From the NCBI GenBank assembly GCA_900618425.1, contig UZAN01039825.1:29865-93864 (forward strand): DNA of 64,000 nucleotides, written 5' to 3'. A program made the translations under genes and the position numbers. The notes under the pieces are model-generated. The model had not been told where the DNA came from. It saw only the letters and a list, made by a program, of their open reading frames with translations, and searched no databases. Positions 1 through 11,600 of this stretch are shown piece by piece. Positions within the stretch are counted from its first letter, which is position 1. Every line of letters begins with the position of its first letter. This DNA is from Echinostoma caproni (Eukaryota > Platyhelminthes > Trematoda > Plagiorchiida > Echinostomatidae).

Positions 1-1088
1 ATTCAAACATTAGCAGACTGATCTATGATTATTTCACAGATAGAAGGCAGTTTACATGACTCAATGGCAAAAAGTCCTCCACTCGCCCAGTATCTTCTGG
101 TGTCCTGCAAGATGCAATATTTTCCCCATATTTGTTTTCTATATAAGTCAAACAATTTCCCATTCCTTCTGCATTCATTGGCTGTAAATCCGCTGATGAC
201 GTTGTTTAAGGTTGCAAAGTATCCACCCCAGAAGAGGCCTCCGAAATTCAAAGCAAGCTGAATGACGTTATCACTTGGTCCCTATCCCGCTCCCTCTCAT
301 TGAATGCCCCTAAATGTCAGGATGTTGTGTTTTCCCTCTTGGTCGATGTCCCATATTCAGCCCTTACAGATAGGTTCCCCACCCTCTCCGCAAATCAACA
401 ACCCCTACCGAAATCAAAAAATAGTAAAATAACTTAGCGTCACCCTAATACACAATTTATCGTGGTCACAGCACGTTCAAAACACATTCTGTAAAGTTAG
501 AAAGCCTTCATATTTCTCACTCCGACTGAGATTACTTTCTGTTCCCCACAAGCTGATTGTTAGATTTGTGAATGCATGCGTGCTACCCCACTGGTTGTAT
601 TGCTCTCCGGTAATTTTTCCCGGTATGTTGAAGAAAGACTTATTTACTGGCGAGATCCCTGAAACACATCTCTAAAAGTAGTAGCATTGTAAGGGATAAA
701 CTCGCCGAACATATCATTGATAGACACCTATAAGCATGTGAAAATTTCGTCGCCAAAATACTCTCAGACACTCACCACCAATTACACAATGAATTTTCAA
801 AAGCTGCATCCACATCATTCACACGCTCAAGATTTAAATCTTTATTTGCACGTACCTGTGCTCACCGTAATTCTGTTCTGCCATATCGAGCACGTCTACT
901 TATAGACAAGGACAAAATTTCAACAGAATTGCACAACCGCTTGCTTCATTGACAAACACCTCATTGCTTTAAGTTTCATTATGTAATCATTTTGTAAATT
1001 TGAATCCACAAATATGGTATAATTGCTGAAAATACACCCATCCGGGTGCATAAAGGTACTACTGACTTGACTGACTTAACTTGACTAA
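1..1088 (+). mobile_element. Degenerate non-LTR retrotransposon (LINE), RT domain and 3' tail
   Basis: Read in the frame starting at base 3, the first 250 bases give the conserved order of a LINE reverse transcriptase: an SRLIYDYFTDRRQF segment, an NGKKSSTRPVSSGV segment, a decayed GVPQG-type block at 99-140 (GVLQDAIFSPYLFSI) and a catalytic-like SADD at 189-200, where functional enzymes have FADD or YADD. It then continues as a KLNDVITW..LNAPKCQ block near 255-320. In-frame stops (near 57 and after FSI) and later frameshifts show it is dead. The 3' end near 1055-1088 has short TGACT/TTGAC repeats like the microsatellite tails of CR1/Jockey/RTE-type elements. The 5' part lies left of the window. 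The clade is not certain. Confidence 0.75.
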
Positions 1089-4000
1089 AGTTTTAGTTCG
1101 ATCTTCGTTTGCCCTGTATACAACAGCATCAATCACAAAACCAAATGAAAATCCTCCAAAGGTCCCTGCTGCATGTAAGGCCAAGAAACTTAAACTCATC
1201 CGGCGAAAAATATTTGGTGCTTGTTGATAGTTTCTACCAATATGAAAATATTGGCTGTGTATGCAATATTTTCATCAGATCAATTTATCACAAGCCTTGA
1301 ATGAAAGCACCATTCAATATGTTCATAATCAAACACAGTAACATTTGGTGTACCAAAAACATGTATTGCATATAACATAGCAAATCTGATAATGCCGCAA
1401 TTTTGTATTATTAAATTTTCATCACAACTATGTAAATCGATTTTAGTGAAATTTCAAATAGATCATCACAGGAGACTTTTGCGTATAATGAATACCATAG
1501 GTTTGTAAAAAAATAACTTTCACCGTGTATGCCACTCACGACTGTAATAACTATCGACGCAGGGCACTGCACTTTGTTCTGGACAACGGATATGTATATG
1601 TGCTCAATGGATCGCGGTATGCGAACGGTTTATTTTGATGTAATCCAGCATTGGTGCCTGGAACTACAACCGACACGATAATAACATGCTCTTCTTTTTG
1701 TATGAAACGTAAATAAAATGTTCATAACCACTGTATTTTGGGAATTTATTTTTATGTTTAAACTTTCTCAAGGTCATTTCCTTTTTCTCAAATCTCATCG
1801 AAGAATAATTTCAGGGTAAAATTCATCGGTCGATCGAGAGACTACTCAAACGTCTTCATAAGTAGCTGGAACCTGGAATTTCAATTTTCGGTGGTCGGGA
1901 CACGGTTTTCTAATTCAGACTGAATTTCTGTGTAACGAGTTCATAAATTTTTTGAAACATACTGATTCAATTTATAGAGAATTGCAAAAAAACAGAAAAA
2001 GAAATGAATTAATAATCAAAGTGTTGAATCGCTTCCGAAGGAACGACGGTTTGGTTGGTCCCTTCACGCTCAAAGTTTTCATTATTCTCTCCGGGTGTTA
2101 CGTTACCGAAAGCGGCAAAAGGTCCAGGTTGTTCAAAGAAGGCATTGAAACTTTCTCTGGTCCATTAGGAAGATTAGTCTAAGATGTTCTTTCTGACTTA
2201 TTAAATCCCCGGGGCAGATATAACTGTTTAATGTTCTATGCCAAGTGCAGTAATTCATGAATCCTGATGGTCTAAAAATTGATCTACGAGACCACTTGCA
2301 ACTTCAATCAAATGAATTATTTAACTTTGGTAATGGTTAAAAAGTAGGCTTTCAATAGAAAGAAATTAACACAAAAGATTCATCTGCATTTATAACATGA
2401 TGACAATCTACCTTAATATTTCGCGTGATGCACGATAATAATGGATAATAGTGGATAATAGTGGGTGTAGATGTTAACCAAAATTGAAGGTAGAACATTA
2501 TTTACATATTGACCAACATTTCTCGTTTTAAAATCGATCTCCAAAGATTATCGTAGTATTTTTTTGTTGGGACTCAGGAACAACTTGAAGTAATTTTTAT
2601 ACCCCACGACCTTGGTTTGATCAATCTCCAGTTGGAATATTCAACCGTATTCTATCAAAAATTACTGCTACCAATCGGAACTCTATCACGGCTAACATTA
2701 CTACTACAGATCTATTTTGCTAAGTTCTCAAGTCTTTTACTTCCCGTTCAAGAGCGCTTCGTTAAAATTTGGAACTTCTGATGTCTCCTTAATGGTTCCT
2801 GAAAATTAAACGTTGGATGAGCGGAGGACTTTGGAAACTTTAGGGTTTCCCACGGTTTTTTAAAGTCAATTAACTCAACGTAACACGAACATTATACACT
2901 TACTGTCAGGTATTGGTTGTCTTTTATTATAATCATACGTTAAAGTTATATATAAAATATTTCTGAAAAAATTGGCGATCAATAGGACACGGCTTTTGGG
3001 CATTGATTCAAAATTTGAACTAATTCGGTTTTCATCGGAGAAGCGGATGAAACGATGTCTCTTTAGGTATTTTGAGTCACAATAAATCCGGACCAAAATC
3101 GGATTAGGTTAGGGAAAGTGATTTGATAGTTTCCAGAATACGTTTTATTTTGCACATTTATAATGCACCGCGTACTGATCGTGACAATCATCACACTATC
3201 AATTGATATGCCGTTTGAATTATTGCATTCCTCATCGTAAATTCAAGAGATTAACTGAAAGAAGCTATTCATTAATGGGTTGATTCCTTATGAGTAGCTC
3301 GGCAGTAACAGAGTCAACTAACAATTTCTGTCTTTGTCTATGTTCTTCTACCTGTTCTTTCTTGTGGTACAAACTGCCAATTATTTTTTGGGGGGTGGGG
3401 TGGGGTGATAACCACAAGTATTATATTTTGATACATTCATTTCGCGGGATAAACCTACAGGGAATAGGAGTTGCATACATTTATTGGGTGCTTTTTTATC
3501 CCAGTAACAGTTTACCGTGCCGTAAAGCATCAGTCACCATTTTTGGTGTAGTAGTATTTACTTCGGTAGCAGTTGATAAATATGCTTGCGTTCTGGTTTT
3601 GTGGTTGCACGAAAAATTTGGAATACGCAGACACCTGCAATCGGGTAGTGCTCAGTCAGCCAGTCAGTCCGTTGCTGTCCCAGTTACATTAGATCTCCAT
3701 GACATCTGTCACAGGGGGTACGAAAAATCACTATCCCGCAGACAAAACCACTTTTTTTGTTTCACACTGCTTCTGGGCTTTTTATGAAACCATTTGTCAG
3801 CTACTTCCTGTCATTTAGGAGCAAATAATTCTGAAGCATTTCAACTGATTACATCAGATTGCGCATTGATGGGTTGAAGTTTTCACGAAATCACAGTAAG
3901 AATGAACATTTAGATGAAATCGGTTGGGGAGCAGGATGGAAACGAAAGCGCTCTTCCTGCAATGATTACTTTTCGAAGCAAGTTATGAGTTGTTTATTTT

Positions 4001-7000
4001 GGGGGGTTATTTGTTGCTCATCATATTTTATAATTTTTCCTCAAATAAGTTTGTTTTCTGTGATTTCAGTAAATGTTCTGCATGTTCAATCTGAGAGCCA
4101 TTTGTTCGGGTACAGCCTATATGGAAACTTGATCAGAGTTAAGAGAATTTATTTATTATTTTGTGTTTTTCTGAGTTCAGTGCAAACACTTCTACAACTC
4201 TTTTTACATAGAAACACTTCGCCCAGTTAAACGCTTATCCATGACGCAAACGAAGTGTCTTTGTTTCAAACCTCCACTACTATCTGCTCTTGCAAGCCAA
4301 AAGTCACATTCGCGAATCCTTTTACTGTTTCCAGTATTGTTGTCAAGTCACAAAGCATATCCGCGTTCTGACTTCGTCTGTTGTTTGCTTTCAAAATATG
4401 CAGACATCATATTTAAATTGTGATGTTGAATGCAATCATCCAAACAATTCAAAGATAATGCCACCTGTCGATGTCAACCTTCTAAAAGAACCCACATATA
4501 CTGCATCTACTCGCTTGTCCTCAGTAAAGGAAATGAGACACAACGAAATAAATAAATAGCCTTATTTTACTAATTTGCCCCTAATCTCTGAATGTTTTGA
4601 GTATATCATGACGTCGTTTGACTTTTCGGAGTTTGCAGATAAAGCTGATCAGTAAACATTTTCTAGTATTATCTGGAACAAATTTATTCAATAATATTTA
4701 TCTAAAAATTATTAGTGTATAAATCTTTCATTTCTTTTAGGTTCACCATCACGTAGCAAAGCTTAGTTGCATTAAATGAAATAATTACTAACCGGTTCAT
4801 TTGAAAATATACTAGATATGCATTTACAAGTTCTTAATAACTAAACTTCACTGTTCTATTAGCAAATTGACTACAAAATACGTTGTATACGAGAAAAAAT
4901 AGTCCTACCTACAATATTTGATCTATTTAAAAATTATGGTTAATAACGTTATTTTAAATTGAATTGCACTGTTGGGTAGCAAATTAATGTATGTACAGTT
5001 AACCCCGCAAATAAACCAAATAGGTTTGCACATCAAACCTACTGCGATAAAATGTGGTGCAAAAGGTACACCACAATTGCTAACAGAGGTGGGTCTTTTG
5101 ACTGCTATTATACTATCAAGATATATTTGATTAAATTTAGATTTGAAAGCTAAAATGGATGTACGTCTGTACCGTATCATCTTGTATTTTTGTTGACCGC
5201 GAACGCGGTACGGTTGTTCAAACGATTATAACACCTTCGCTGAAAGATTTAAGTCTGTGAATTGGAGAAATGTCTAGTTCCTAGGCACGTTTACAGTAAT
5301 ACGACATTCACTTTTGCCTACCTCGGGAAACAGTTTTAGAAAACTTTCCGAGGGATACAGCAAAAACGGTGAATTAAAATTTCATTACTTTCTGTTTATT
5401 AAAATCAACGAATAGAGATGACTGTGATATCTTAAACAAATACCGAGGTGTATGTCATTCATGTAGTCTTTTATAGAAAATGAACAACTAACGGATAGTT
5501 TGAATCAGCATATTAGATCTTGCAATTGTTTTATCTTTGCTAGGTTTTTTAACGTGATGTTAACCGATCAGTAATAAAGAAATTTAAGAAGAAAAAACCT
5601 CGGAGTCTTTGTCTTACGTACCTAATGCGATTTGTTGTGAGGGAACTTCAGACTCAAAGCAAAGTGCTACAAACGAGCACATACGTGTGCGCCTAAATAG
5701 ACACATGTTTTGTTGATTTATCAACTTCAAATATAGAAGTTCTTACTGTGAATAACTATTTTGGGTTATTCTTTCAATGATACAGCATTTTGTTGCAATA
5801 ACGCACTTACCTGCAACTTTTATCACATAATTAACCATAGATGAATTAGTTTTCATTCAACAATTTGTTTTTTAACTTCATGTTAAAATTTTGCACCTTT
5901 TGAATTTAAGATTGTTCTACTTAAAATGGTAGTAAGTTGGTGAGCTGATACGATATCGCCAAACCTCAGTGAAATTGACTTCACGTACGGTTGTTGTGTT
6001 CTAAACTACTTAAATCATTTTCATCTTCATCTTGACTTTTCAAAGCGCTTAGAGTTCACGGTCTTCATCTCGTAATCTCACTATCCTGACGGTTTCCTAA
6101 GGATTAAGCTTTCGGCATCTGCCAAGTTCCTGTATTCACACTAATTATCGCTTTACGTTGGTCTTTTCACAATTAGAGATGTGTAAGAATACTTTGATTA
6201 TACTTTCACAATAGAAGAACGAGACAACTTGGAGTAAAATGAACAGTAACCGTTTCATGTTTACACAAGCCTGTCCTACCGTTTTTATTTATAACAGCAC
6301 TATCTTTATTTCAGTTGCTTGAAAAAGATTTCTGCTCGTTAGGCCGCAGGTTAACAGTCACAATCCATGTCTAGTCACACATGTAGACACCACTAGCATC
6401 AAATACTTGTGGCTCTCTCACCAAGGACGATAAACGGTATGAAATCAGGCCTTTTACTAAGTGCACATACTAACTGGTTAGTGAGTAATTCACTCACATC
6501 TATAAACAAAATCTGAAAAAGACTTACTCTTCCCACATATCCCCGGTATTCTTTGTTCGCTCTTGTTGTATTCTGGGAGAAAGACACCAACCAGCTTTAC
6601 AAAACCTTTGGTCGCAAAAACAATTTTCTTTTTTTACTTTCTATTTTTTTGTTTTCCATTGTTTATACCCATGCAATAGTCTCTGACCACTTGCCATAAT
6701 TCAAACTTTTACTCAACCGTACAAGCTTTTGAGTTAAAAGCTTCAAAATATAAACATCAGTGGGCCAAAATAATAGAATGAATTATAGGTGACACATAAT
6801 ATGGGCTTGTGAAGAAATATTTTGTATGAGTAGTGCATTGCATACGGTATTTCGAAATCCACGTTTTGGCTCGATGTCTTCTCGTTTTGATTTACAAACG
6901 CATATATTTATACGACCAACACAACTGATTTCCTTTTGAGTTTATCAATGAATTGGTTATAATTATTTGTGAATACTCCTAAATGGAAAGCAAATGACTC

Positions 7001-7995
7001 TATGTACGAGTTACTTGCTTACAAGATAGTATTCCAAGAACGTGTATACTTCATGTCTACGCCACACTATGTAAGTTGTTTTGTATGCGGCAGACATGAT
7101 AAATGTCATCACTGACATCAGATTTACTTAAATCTATTCCTTTGAAATTGATAACCAAATTTACTTCTCTTGCAACAGCTAAGCAGAAAAAATAAATATA
7201 ATGAATAGACATCTCATTCCTTCATAGGCAGTTGATTTTAATGCGCGCTTACCTTCATTAAATGAATGACCGACAAAATCAGATGGCTAACGTAATGCGT
7301 TTTTACACTCTCTCTTATATCGTTGCTAACAGTCGTGCTACCTTCAAAGAAGTACAAGCCATCTCTTCTGCTATCACAGTTAATAAACCATCAAACATTC
7401 AAATGATTCTAATGCATGCTATCGTTTCTTATTAATAATCTACTAATCCCTAAGTTGTTGACATTTAATTTCTCATAAAATATTTATGATATTGTTTTCA
7501 TACATTCATTTGTTACCTCATCACAACATCGTTTCAGATCAAATAGATCAAGATAACTGCAGAATGCATTTCAAATGATGTTGCATCGGGACCACTAAAT
7601 TTCTCAAAACAGATTCCTTAATAAAAAAGTTTAGCCAGAAAGGACTCAGGGAGTTTCAGAATTCGTGCACAACTGAAAACATTTTTCCAATGTAGAAATA
7701 ACGTAAACTCTAATTAAACGATGAGTTTTACACTGATACCACTTGATTCACTTTTATTAAGTTACCGCCAAATAAGTAACATTCACACACATTTAACAAA
7801 CCAGAAAAATAAAAGTGAGTTTTATTTCCTCGTGCAGCTGCGGATGGACTGAAACATTTCATTGTATGTTATATTATAAAACGATATTTTGTTATTGCTT
7901 CATTTTCGAAAGTATCATTTTGTAACATATTTAACCAATTTATCCCTACGTTTCACTAATAAACTGCCGGCTGTTAGAGGCGTAAGAAAATAAAT
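1089..7995. other. Upstream intergenic (or 5' untranslated intron) sequence without a recognised gene
   Basis: AT-rich sequence. The longest open frames, at 3290-3787 (165 codons, +) and 3859-4230 (123 codons, +), show no motif I recognise and read like chance frames. Small features are a tandem TGGATAATAG duplication at 2441-2464, a G-run cluster at 3390-3405, and the palindrome ACCGCGAACGCGGT near 5197-5210. No RNA gene or repeat family was recognised. Part of it could be a 5' untranslated intron or promoter of the channel gene downstream. Confidence 0.5.
3390..3405 (+). repeat. G-rich tract (runs of 6, 4 and 4 G)
   Basis: Three G runs separated by single T bases. It is G-quadruplex-like but has only three separated runs, so a three-tier quadruplex would have to split the first run. 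No function is implied. Confidence 0.6.
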
Positions 7996-8449
7996 GTGGC
8001 ACACAGTTGCATACTCCATTTATTCGCGTTATTGACCAATCCGATCTACCGAGGTTCTCTCATCCTTGGTTCGATGAAATCGGCCGATCGGATTGGTGCG
8101 TTGAGTTCGTTGTGTATTCGGTTGAAACTGAGAACGGTAGCTTGTACAGCTCGCGTACTACACGTATTTGTTTGTATCATTGCTTTAATGTGAATCATCA
8201 TTTGCTAGGTTATGTGGGGAATTACACGGAAACAAAGTTGTGCTATTCAAGGAAATTTCCCTACCAAACACAGGTGATTGAGCTGAACTTTGTTGGAAAA
8301 CCTATCTGTGTTTGGACAAAATGATGCTTCTCATCTGTATAAAAAATTATCTACTCTCAAATTTGGCGGAAGATTTTGGAGTTAATGTAAACTGTGCTCA
8401 CAGATTTCCCCGGAGGTTAGGCAAATTGGTCTAACCGATTATATACCGA
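7996..8449 (+). promoter_or_regulatory. Candidate 5' untranslated / proximal upstream region of the TRPC gene
   Basis: The sequence just before the first coding exon contains a 105-codon open frame (8007-8324) with no recognisable domain. A stop codon (TAA at 8432-8434) sits in frame with the ATG at 8450, and no AG acceptor lies between them. The untranslated part of exon 1 therefore probably begins somewhere here. If the 5' UTR is long, the 8007-8324 frame would be an upstream ORF. No convincing TATA or initiator element was identified. Confidence 0.35.
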
Positions 8450-8631
8450 ATGCCTTTCACTTTGGTCAATCACGCAACTCTGGATAGAATTGACCTTTCC
8501 GAATGTCACCGACTCTCTAAAATGCTTGCAGGTTGTGAGATGAAGCAACCACTAACACAAAGTCAGTCTAAGGATCCACTGAAAAGTTCTGCTGGCTCGA
8601 ATGAACACTTGGATGGAACTGATGCCTCCAG
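8450..8631 (+). CDS. TRPC channel coding exon 1 (N-terminus)
   Basis: Codes for residues 1-60 and two bases of codon 61. The ATG at 8450 is chosen because an in-frame TAA lies at 8432-8434 with no acceptor between, and no later ATG is needed. The donor is a strong AG|GTATGTG. The last two bases (AG) plus the first base of exon 2 (A) restore an arginine codon; this exact phase fit with a distant exon is the main evidence. The product is polar, with many Ser, Gln and Lys and no domain, as usual for the variable TRPC N-terminus. The alternative is that this frame is fortuitous and translation starts in exon 2 at Met70. Confidence 0.7.
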
Positions 8632-11600
8632 GTATGTGTGATAATTGAGTGGCGAATAACCAAGTAAGGACAACGTCAGTACAAACACGAACAACATTGT
8701 TTTTCTTTCTGAAAACTACTTTTTATCTGACAAGCTTCACAGAACAAGAGAGAAATGAAACAGATAAGTATCGTCAGTTTTCAACGGTATCAACTGAAAT
8801 AATATCATACAGATTCAACCAAATTTCCAAAATACCAACGAAAGGTGTTGCCGGTGTATTCAAATTATTTCTTTACCCAAACACACCCACGCACTTAAGA
8901 ATTGGAGACTAAGTCCGAATAAATTATATCTGCATGGTGTTTAACGGGAACGCCTGGAAGGAATGCATATTTACAAACATTAAACTATTGTGCCCAGATT
9001 CTTCATTTGGTTGACAAGTAGCCGGAGCGTTTCCCCAATTAAGCAATTATTATCATAGAAATACTTAACATTCTCTCCAAGGGATCAGATAAATAATATG
9101 ACGGAGAGAATGATTCACTTAATTTCGCCGCTGTGAATTCAAAGCCGTTTTTAAAAGACTGATGCACTTTGGGTTAAAATGATATTTTGGATAAGAAAAG
9201 CAACAGTATCAGTGAAACAAGCTAAAATTTATTTTTATTTTTGTTCAAACAATTCCATTTATGCTGCCCATGGGATGTGGCTCAAACTCTTTTTCTTCGC
9301 TTAATTAAATACCATGGTGATATCCACTACGTTAACAGCAGTTTTTCAAAATGTTGAAGAATAGAGACCAGATACTGATTCCAATTTTGGCGGACAAAAA
9401 CCGAAAGCGAGAAGTCAAAAATAATCAATGTGACTTTTGACTTAGATTGTTGCTCACCGTGAAGAGAGATCGTTTTCTTATAGCAGCAGCTTCCAGCTGC
9501 ATTTTTCACAATTAATTCTGTAAATGGATCAATGAACGTTTTATGTTGTTACTAAAAGTTACACTAAATATTTTCGTGCCTGACGTAAATTTGTGACGTG
9601 ACCAATAAGGTGGGGTCAGCTTTCAAATTTGTTCAATTAGAGCTTACCAAGACATTCATTCAGATGCACCAGTAATGATCAACTTTTGTATCAGCACACA
9701 TTTTGGAATCTTATAATACAAATCTTCGAATATGGTATTCTGGTGCATAAAAACAAGGCATTAGCCTAAGATTACCAGTGAACGCAATTTGTTCTTTCGT
9801 GCACTGCAATAACCCGACGATTGTTGCGAGCAATTGCGTGCGGTTGCCTGCGCTTTGTCACATCAAAATTCTTTTAATTAGGACATTGTCCAGAACATTT
9901 CGTTGTTTGTGCATACGTTACTAGTTTATCCATTGTATCAGTTAACTGCGAGACAAGTTCAGTGATAACGAACATTGTTATTGAATCGCACAACAGAATG
10001 TGTAAATTATATCCTGACAACTAAAAAGCAGTAAGAGCTAAGCTACCTTAGGTGAAATATATGGCCAAGGTTTAGTTACTTAGGATTACTCAGTGTTTGG
10101 CAAACAAAACAGATTTCATTCAGGTCCACATCGCACTCCACAATGTAAGTGCAGAATGCCTAATAAAGAAAAGGATAACGACTACTGAGGTGATGATGAA
10201 GACAATGACTCGGATAATGATTATGATTTTGGTGAATTGGACAGTGCTGAAAGTGATATAGATAACAAGATTCCAACTACATTGTTACTGAAGTACAATG
10301 TATATCCATGATGTTCCAAAAAATTACTTTACAGAAATATCCGAAAAATCAACCAATTTTCAAACGACTCTGAATAGGTTCTAGGTTACATTTGACCTAA
10401 TAAAAGAAACAAATACATTCTACCAAAAAACACTTTACTGGGACAAAAATGCTTTATATTATCCGCGTATTTCACAATGACCCAACCATGTGAGAATAAC
10501 ATAAATGAAGGAAATCATATGCAACTATTACTTTCATTATCGCGTTTAAAACATTTATCTGGAGGTTCTTCGGTTTTATGATCTACTTTTTCTAGAAAAA
10601 TTATTGTTAATTTCTTTTTCATTTTTTCAGCTAAAACAAACACTAAAATAGCAATGTTTGGTAGCATAGTTTAAAAGAATCCTATTCGTTTTGCATTGTA
10701 TTTTTTCATATCAATATTTACTCAGAAAATGTCCGAAAATCCGATTTCACACAATGTGTTTACTGACCAATAAGGTATCCAAAGGAATGATTTTCGTTAC
10801 AAATATTTTCATAGCAAATATTGAATAGGAAAGTACGAAACAAAATTATATATATATAGGGGTGTAAATATATTTTTATTTTTAGTATTAGGATTCTCTG
10901 TAGCTTAGCACATACACCAGATGAACCTTCGGAGCACTGAGCTTTTTAGTTTGTAAAATGTGATAGTTTCTATCTGAATTCTTTTTAGTTTGATCACCTC
11001 TGTCATCAGGTAGTATGCTTACAAAATTAAGTTGCTGTAGAAATTATGATTTGTGTTTCGGTTCAGTGATTTTGGTTGATTTTGATAAACGTTTATTTCA
11101 ATTGGGACAGAAACATTTGGTATAAGCGCGATCAAATCTGCTTAAATGATTTTTCTGTGAATGTGAACTTAAAGTAGGCTGCTTAGGCTATATAAAATGT
11201 TTTTCGATGATATGTGTATAAAAAATTTGATGGTCATCAACGCTGATTATAATTGAACCGTGTGTCTAAATTTAAGCATATTTGTTAATGAAAAATGATG
11301 ATGACAAATTGTAGCTATCGAGGTGGACATAAAACGGAATTAATGACTGAAGTAACTGTCGTTATTCAAAGAAATTGTTCGTTAGTTATTTTATTATACA
11401 ACTTACCGCATAGAGATGACATCGGAATGTTGTCTTTAGTATTTTGTTTAAAATTAATCCGAATAGTAAAAGGTTTGTTTAGTATTTATTTCTATGACTA
11501 GTTGGCCCCAGAGAAGCAATTGTCGACAACTCTAAAGGAATGTGGTTCTAACAACTGGACAGAGAAAAGCAATCAATGTGCAAAAAGGATTATTATATAA

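Noticed and set aside
3290..4230. Two long + strand open frames (165 and 123 codons)
   Set aside because: No motif or domain order is visible; composition follows the local bases and lengths near this are expected by chance in 64 kb.
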